Source: Lunularia cruciata
Lineage: Eukaryota; Streptophyta; Marchantiopsida; Lunulariales; Lunulariaceae
Length of the DNA stretch: 64,000 nucleotides
Reading direction: 5' to 3'
NCBI GenBank assembly: GCA_948567375.1
Contig: OX419762.1
Span: 31,997,465-32,061,464 of the forward strand
Shown here: piece after piece, positions 57,831 to 64,000 of the stretch
How positions within the stretch are numbered: position 1 is the stretch's first letter
How the letters are laid out: the number at the start of each line of letters is the position of its first letter
The notes under the pieces: model-generated
Database searches by the model: none
What the model was told of the DNA's origin: nothing
What the model saw: only the letters and a program-made list of their open reading frames with translations
Position numbers and translations under genes: made by a program

Positions 57831-59331
57831 CAACACCCAGTGATGCATGTATGCTCTATAGCAATATTAAGTTTGGTATTGCAAGTAGTGGAGAAATACT
57901 ATATATGTGGAGTTTAGCTAAGCTTCTACATTAGTCATGATCAGCTAGAGTTGTCCTAGCTAGGATCGAGGTGACCCTATTTTAGAGGAAGGGAAAAGAG
58001 TAAACACCACTATTTTGTCTTCTAGTGTATTGACTTGGTATTATTCCTAGTAATTTGACTTTGAGGAAAGAGTTGAGAGCTCTTGGGCCCACAAGCCTTG
58101 TTGGTGTAGTCTTTTCTATAGTCTAAGGATAGCTCATGTGAAGGAATCCTTGACTTAGTTGGTAGATGAAGATAAGACCATATATCTATGGGATTATTCC
58201 CATGTGCTTGGATATTCTTTTAGATATTTAGACTTTATTTGACATCTAGCCTAGTAAATGAAATTACTCCAATAATTAGTAACTTTGGTTTATAACTTTT
58301 TTACAAGTATATAAGCTAGGGGTGAGGAGGTACTCATCATCTTTTCATTTGCAATTATCTCTCTCTTTCATTGAGTTCTCTAGTGAAAAATATCTTGAGT
58401 CTTGGAGTTCTAGCCTTGGAGGAGTATGATGGAGTTGAGGTTCTTTGCCCTCTTAGTCCATGGTGTGCTACCTTGATAGCCATGAAAGATTCATCTTGGG
58501 TGAGACACACGCCCACTCATATTTTTGGTTCCGTTATTGTGACCTCTCTAGAAGGCAAGATAATGTTTCGTGTACAATTTTATATTATACAGAAGGAGGC
58601 TATGAGAGCTCACTTGGAGAGAAAATTAGGTGGAGAGAGGGCTGAACTTATATTAGGGAACTTGTACCATGTAATTAGTTATGATATTTTTGTGATGATA
58701 TTGTGCATACTAGGGGGTTTCAAAATGGTTTTGACACATGTCTACTAGATAAATAATAAAATTCATAACTCTTTTTAGTGAAATTTATAAGGAGATGAAG
58801 TGCTAATAAATGAACACCCCATAAATGGTTTAATAGGATATTCAGTGCAAGTTGCATTCATTTATAAAAATCAGGCACCATATTACAGATATTTAGGTAC
58901 GTTGTATTCAAATAAATGTTTGTCAAAAGAGGTGACATGGCTTCTTGGGAGGGTTGCCATGTTTTTTGGTGGGTGATTCTTAGAGGGTAATTCATGAAAT
59001 TTTTTTGGCAGATCCAAAATGCCATCCTCAACTATTTCAACTCAAATTCACCTTTGGTGTGTTAATGCTCTTGTTAGTAAACTAAGCAGTGGGTTTAGTA
59101 GTTTTGAATTGGTGTGGTGTTTTTTCAATAGATTAGTATGGCAAGGGAGATAGCACAAGTTATGGAAAATGATCCACGCCGCCTTGTGGCAACCAAGAAA
59201 CTGATTGAGGGTCAAGGAATTTTACTCCAAAAGGGCAACAACAATTATGCAATGGGAGATGAAGTATGTGATTATAGTGCAGGCTCACATTTGGATGCAA
59301 AACCAAGACCTTTAGACTCACATTTGGAGTT
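57831..59331. other. Unassigned, LTR-like in part
   Basis: A TATATAAG box at 58309-58316 is followed by pyrimidine-rich sequence and a 125-codon frame (58371-58748) whose first codon is TTG and which matches nothing I know. The stretch could be an LTR and leader of another element. 58750-59331 is AT-rich with no recognisable gene; the frame 59138-59401 runs into the LTR at 59332. Confidence 0.35.
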
Positions 59332-59794
59332 TGTAACAATTTGGAGTTACCAACAAGTTAGTCAAGCTAACAAAGTAGCAAATAAGCCAAATTACCCTTG
59401 AATATTCTAGAAGTATTTAGGAAGCTCCTCAGTACCTTCCAAGTATTGGGTAACATGGATGACAAGTGGTGACTTTTAAGAGGAAGCTTCCTAGCTAGCT
59501 TAGCTTGCACCTCAAGTAGGTAGCTTTTAGAAGGAAACTTCAAGAAAACTTCCTACTAGCTTAGCTTGCATGCCAAGTAGGCAGCTTCTAAAAGGAAGCA
59601 TCTTGAGAAGACTTGACTTCCACTCCAAGAAAGCGGCTTAAGGAAGCTTCTTGAGAAGCTTCTCAAGCACCTTGTATTCTCCTTATAAATACCAAGCCTA
59701 AACTCATGCTAGGCATTTGGAGTTTTCTCTCATTCAAGTGTCCCAATGTTATCTTCTATTCTCCTATTTCTCTCTTTGGTCTTGGTCTTTTACA
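59332..59794 (+). repeat. Chromovirus 5' LTR, second copy
   Basis: 463 bp, starting TGTAACAAT and ending CTTTTACA. TATAAATA lies at 59684-59691. A GAAgcTTC-ttga-GAAgcTTC pair at 59643-59662 and weaker GAA/TTC clusters at 59480-59620 lie upstream, matching the arrays in the other copy. It is longer than the 400 bp LTRs because of extra copies of the ctagcttagcttgca..caagtagg block. Confidence 0.92.
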
Positions 59795-59795
59795 T

Positions 59796-59807
59796 TGGTA
59801 TTAGAGC
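59796..59807 (+). other. Primer binding site, initiator tRNA-Met type
   Basis: tggtattagagc directly follows the LTR and differs from TGGTATCAGAGC by one C-to-T change. Confidence 0.9.
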
Positions 59808-60990
59808 AAGAATGGGATGGATAGAATTTATGACCACCAAATCCACCTTTGCCAAACCATTGGGATTTTTGCGTCTGTGTACTATCCAAGCATCATTTCA
59901 CGTAGTTCATCACCTCATGCTTTGGGCATAAGTTTTTGAATGCAATCACCTTGTTTGAGGAACCCTCGGTACTTCTAATTGTAACTTATGGAGAATGGTG
60001 GATGTGTTGCCTCTACATGTTAATTTAGATAAATTAGGGTAGTGTGATATAGTAGTAGCCATGGCGGCAATGCTCAAGATTATCATTGCTATGCAACAAC
60101 AAATCAAGCACCTTACTTGATTGCCAAAAGAGCAAGATCGTCAATGACAAGAGCATATAGAGAGAGCACCACTTCAAGAAGGAGGAGAGGAAACCTGATT
60201 TCCAAAGCCCAAGTTATTTGAAGGCAAGAGTCTCATGAGTGCAGTGGAGAATTTTGTGTTTGACTATGAATGTTATTTTGAAGCTACTAATCTTGAAGAT
60301 GAACTAAAACAAATTCTTCTAGTTTCTAGCCAGTTGGATGGAGTAGCAAAGTTATAGTGGTAATTTTGAGTGGAGCGAGTTGAATGGAAAATTTTTGCCC
60401 TAATCTTGACATGGATAGAATACAATAATTGGTAGATTCCAAGCTATAAATGCCACACAAGTTGCACAAAATAGGTTAGCAGAATTGAAGCAAATTGGCT
60501 CTAAAAGAAGTTACATCATATAATTCCAGAACACCACATGCAAATTCTAGATATAATGGAAGGTGAAGCTTTGGATCAATTTGTGAGAGACTTGAAGTCA
60601 CAAACCAAATAAGAGGTGATTATGCAAGAGCCAAAACACTTTGAGGAAGCCATGCAGTTGGCCAAATGCTTTGATTCCTTGGTTGCAACAACTTGGTCTT
60701 GACCTCGATAAAACCTACCAATACACTACACATGGGTGGAGGAGCCGACACGAATGGAGATTGATGACATTTAATAGAGACCACTTGGCACTATAGATAG
60801 AGAAAAATTGCAAAAAAATGGTGATATTTTTATTATCACCAAATTGGACATTGCATTACTTAATGTCCACTCAAGAATAGGTAACCTTGATAAGTCGTCC
60901 ATATGGTGTTTATGGAGCATAATGATAGGGAAACAAGGAATCCTTGTTGTAGATTTTGAACCACCTACTTGGAACTTGATTACTTCTAAC
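59808..60990 (+). pseudogene. Chromovirus gag, second copy
   Basis: GWIEFMTTKSTFAKPLGFL near 59815 and the gag core AVENFVFDYECYFEATNL and SSQLDGVAKL (about 60238-60357) match the other copy, with stops such as the TAG after AKL. At the nucleocapsid knuckle (about 60822-60866) the first two Cys positions read Tyr (TAT instead of TGT) while the His and last Cys remain. This gag could not bind RNA normally even if the frame were open. Confidence 0.85.
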
Positions 60991-61440
60991 ATATTGAAAG
61001 CTTGACCTATGCAAGTTTGCTTCACTTGCAAGGTATGATATTTGATTGTGGTTGTAGAATTTTGGTTGATTTTGGAAATTTAGATAATTGCATGTCCATA
61101 AAATTAGCAAAGGAATTATGTATTCCTATCAAGCCAATAATTGAAAGTAGATTGATGATGGTGGATTGTAGAAAGAGTTATGCATTCCATACCCCACATC
61201 TTGTTACATTCAAGATTGGGAAGGATTATTTGGAGTGTATGAGGTTTGTAGTGGCACCTCTACACTATGATGTCATTTTGGGTCTACCTTGGCTTGAATG
61301 TCATAAGGTTCATTTTAATTGGACCCGATAACGAATTCAAGTACAACACAAAGGTAAGAATTTCTGATTAGGTTGTCTAGCACCTTTGAGTAAGACACCT
61401 AAGAATAGTCAGTCCCAAGATGAGTAGTTTGTCAATGAAG
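60991..61440 (+). pseudogene. Chromovirus protease, second copy
   Basis: The 61002-61331 frame has CRILVDFGNLDNCMSI, where the active-site Asp-Ser-Gly has become Asp-Phe-Gly (61068-61076), then AKELCIPIKP and VVAPLHYDVILGLPWLECH. The fold signature is kept but the Ser of the DSG loop is lost. A stop follows near 61330. Confidence 0.88.
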
Positions 61441-62460
61441 CAACCATAGAGCAAGCTTTGGAGGAAGATAATTTTGCTTTCATGGTGTGGATCAAGCAAG
61501 TTGTGCATGGAGAATCTGAGGAGAGCCCAAAGCTTCAAGCAATGGTTAATCTAATAGTTCAAGAGTTTTTAGATGTGTTTTTGGATGATCTACCAAAGGG
61601 ACTACACTTTGATTGTAGTATGCCCTTCAAGATGGAGTTATTGCCAGGAATTACTCTAGTGAGTAGACCCACCTATTGGCTCTCACCAAAGAAGTTGGAA
61701 GAGCTTCACCCAACATTGATAGAGTTGTTAGAGAAGGATTTTATATGACATAGTACATCTCTTTGGAGCGCATTGGTTCTATTTGTTCCAAAGAGGGATT
61801 GAGGACTTTGCTTTTGTATTGATTACCTTGGTCTCAAAAAACTAATAGTGAATAATGCATATCCCTTGCCTCCAATTGATGACTTGCTAGATCAATTGGG
61901 TGGAGCACAATACTTCTCCAAGTTCTTCAAATCGGCTATTGGCAATTTCATATTGATAGAAATGATGTACAAAAGACTATCTTTTGCACAAGGTATAGGC
62001 ACTTTGAGTAGAGATTTCTACCTTTTGGGATCACTAATGCTCCAACAATCTTCATGGATAAGATGCATAAGATGTTGGATTGACTATTGGATTGGTATGT
62101 GGTGGTGTTCTTGAATGATATTTTAATCTATAGCAAGATAGAAGCAGAACACATAAATCACATTCAAGAAGTCTTTAGATGACTATGATAATGAAAATTT
62201 TATTGCAAGAAGTCAAAGTGTGTCTTTTGGTAAAAAGAAGTTACCTTCTTGGATCACAAAATCTTGTCAAAGTGGATCAAGATAGAAGAGGAGAAAATCA
62301 AAGCCATTATTGATTGGCTTACTCTAAAGGATGCCATAAAAGTGCAAGCATTTAATAGATTGGTAAGCTTTTACCAACGGTTCATCCACTATTATGCTTA
62401 TGTGGTAGCATCATTGATTGACCTCTTGGGGAAAAACTCAATCAAGCTTTTGGTGGACCT
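61441..62460 (+). pseudogene. Chromovirus reverse transcriptase, second copy
   Basis: The 61458-61748 frame covers [26 protein letters not shown] and [22 protein letters not shown]. It therefore keeps the segment missing from the other copy. [30 protein letters not shown] and RT remnants follow in shifted frames to 62115. The catalytic box reads FLNDIL, Asp to Asn by AAT at 62114-62116. The RT thumb/connection continues to QAFNRLVSFYQRFI (62249-62464 frame). Confidence 0.88.
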
Positions 62461-63000
62461 CTAAACACAAAGAAGCATTTTAGAAGCTACAACATATGGT
62501 GTCTTCAAGACCCATTCTTCAACCATATGACCTTTAATTACCTTGTGTGGTTGATTTTGATGCTTCTAACTTTGCCATTGGAGCTATGTTACAACATGCA
62601 TTTCTAGGTGTGCTACATCCCATTGCCTTTGTGTCTTGTTGACTAAACACTACAGAAAGAAATTACACTACTCAACATTAGGGACAACTAGCAATGTATA
62701 TGCCACCAAGGTTTGGAGACACACTCTCTTGGGGAAACAAGTGATCATGTGAATCGATCAAAAACCCTTGTTGCAGACATTATATATGGAGCACATGAAG
62801 AGTCAACATCATTGATGGGAGGAACAATAACAATTGTTTGACATTAAACTTGAGTATAAACCATGTTAGTTCCATATCATCCTCAAGGCCATATCATCCT
62901 CAAGAACCTATCATGATGACCTGATTTGAAGTCTCTTCTCATCATGGTGGCAATTAAGATGATGTCAATCTACTCCAAACCCCAAATCAAATTCAAGACA
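62461..63000 (+). pseudogene. Chromovirus RNase H, second copy
   Basis: LVDFDASNFAIGAML-type sequence around 62545-62590 keeps the first RNase H Asp. RNYTTQH, an AMYMPPRFGDTLSWGNK-like stretch and VIM..QKPLLQTLYMEHMKSQHH traces follow, in several frames. Short stops make this unreadable as one ORF. Confidence 0.75.
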
Positions 63001-64000
63001 ACTTTACAACAAGATTCCTTCTTTCAAATCATACAAGGTCATCTTACAACATGCAACAAGGAGTACAACAACTTCTCCTTCAAGGAAGGCCTTCTATTTT
63101 GTGAGAATCAGATTTATATTCTAGCCAAGGTGATCTTCAACTTGTGCATCTTCAAGAAGCCAATGCCTTACCAATCACTGGTCACATGGGTGCGGACAAG
63201 ATCTTGGGTACACTCTAACACCAATGCCAATGGTGGTGGCCCAACATGGCACAAGATGTTTGAGAATTTGATTAAACTTATGAGAGTTACCAATGCAACA
63301 AGGTCTGTGACCAAAAACCAAGTGGACTCCCTCAACCACTTCACATTTCATCTACTCAATGAGAACACAAGAGCTTAGATCTCATCACCTCCTTGCCCAA
63401 GTCAAAGCAATGTCACATAACAATTGTGGTGTTTGTGGATAAGGTTAGTAAGCAACCCCATTTGGCACCAACCATTGATATCGTAGATGCTCCAACATTA
63501 GCACAAATCTGCTTTGACAATGTCTTCAAGCATCATGGGATGCCTTGGGTACTCATCTCAGGCCATGATCCTCATTTCACCGAAAAATTTCAGCAAACAC
63601 TCTTCTAAATACTTGGCACCAAGCTTACTTTGTCCATGGCCTATCATTCTCAAACTGATGGACAAACCAAATGTGAAAATTGCACCTTGGAGGATATACT
63701 TCATGCCTTTGTGGACATTCACCGTACCAATTGGGATGAATTTTTTGTTGTTGCAGAGTTTGCATACAATAATTCCAAATAGGCAAGCATCGGATTCTCT
63801 CATTTCTTCCTCAATTTTAGTCAACACCCACTTGTTCCAAATTACCTTCTTGCTTCTCCTCCATCTCATCTCCCTCATACTTCCACCTTCTTGACCACCA
63901 TATCTCAATCCTTCCAACAAGCCAAATCTCATCTACTTGTTGCACAAAATTGACAAAAACAATATGCAGACAACCATTGTCATGATCTCACATTTCAACT
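63001..64000 (+). pseudogene. Chromovirus integrase, second copy, runs off window
   Basis: The zinc domain is damaged: the HLQEA..GHMG region near 63140-63195 has lost one His, and the CX2C appears as Tyr-Glu-Ser-Tyr near 63270. The core has SLDLITSLPKS, VDKVSKQPHLAPT and VLISGHDPHFT, where the catalytic SDRD has become SGHD. TDGQTKCENCTLED follows, with Lys (AAA at 63669-63671) at the catalytic Glu position, as in the other chromovirus copy. NNSK and FFLNF follow with stops. The window ends before the chromodomain. Confidence 0.88.

Larger units (their letters stand above)
59332..64000 (+). mobile_element. Second chromovirus of the same family, 5' part, decayed
   Basis: 5' LTR, primer site, gag, protease, RT, RNase H and integrase in order on the plus strand, with the same motifs as the element at 45485-51049. 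The window ends within the integrase C-terminal region, so the chromodomain and 3' LTR lie outside. Decay is heavier than in the first copy: key Cys, Asp and Ser codons are changed and frames are short. Confidence 0.93.

Noticed and set aside
58371..58748. 125-codon plus-strand frame as a gene
   Set aside because: It begins with TTG, has no recognised motif and follows an LTR-like TATA region; kept only as part of an unassigned stretch.

Overview
The window reads as intergenic DNA from a land plant with a large, repeat-rich nuclear genome. The basis is Ty3/gypsy chromovirus remnants primed by initiator tRNA-Met, a Ty1/copia element, a LINE-type reverse transcriptase and a broken plant-type carboxylesterase, with no operons, ribosome binding sites or intact host gene. 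A non-angiosperm (bryophyte, lycophyte, fern or gymnosperm) is plausible because the LINE looks R2-like, but the sequence does not settle this. No tRNA, rRNA or CRISPR array was seen.

Layout. 0-22.5 kb: a patchwork of decayed Ty3/gypsy pieces in both orientations. It holds RNase H/integrase fragments (731-1720, 19380-21137), an integrase C-terminus (12100-12430), several copies of an uncharacterised coiled-coil accessory ORF (2.7-5.1 kb -, 6.76-9.4 kb -, 13.08-15.46 kb +, 18.33-18.59 kb -) and a 1.4 kb direct-repeat pair (15989-17346, 21138-22530). 22.5-29.8 kb: two copies of a 0.8 kb repeat in inverted orientation, the right one circularly permuted, flanking a region with no recognisable gene. 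31.07-35.48 kb: a Ty1/copia element with repeats at both ends whose reverse transcriptase core is missing. 35.5-42.3 kb: more CpG-containing, gene-like DNA carrying a LINE 3' tail (36.02 kb) and a carboxylesterase pseudogene (40.62-41.68 kb, -).

42.34-52.67 kb: two head-to-tail LINE copies. The second, near full length (C2H2-like finger, RT, C-terminal zinc motif plus endonuclease-like segment), is split by a 5.56 kb chromovirus on the minus strand (45485-51049, two LTRs, gag-PR-RT-RH-INT-chromodomain). 52.7-55.6 kb: another gene-free island. 55.7-57.8 kb: minus-strand gypsy integrase and accessory-ORF fragments. 57.8-59.3 kb: unassigned. 59332-64000: 5' LTR and most of the coding region of a second, more decayed chromovirus of the same family on the plus strand, running off the window.

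Almost every coding region is broken, and many key-residue losses look like G-to-A or C-to-T changes, as expected of methylated, silenced repeats. The best candidates for new biology are heat-shock-element-like arrays in the chromovirus LTR, the recurrent accessory ORF of the first gypsy family, the R2-like LINE with a fixed non-poly(A) 3' end, the RT-deleted copia, and the circularly permuted inverted repeat. Identities were judged by eye; nothing was computed.
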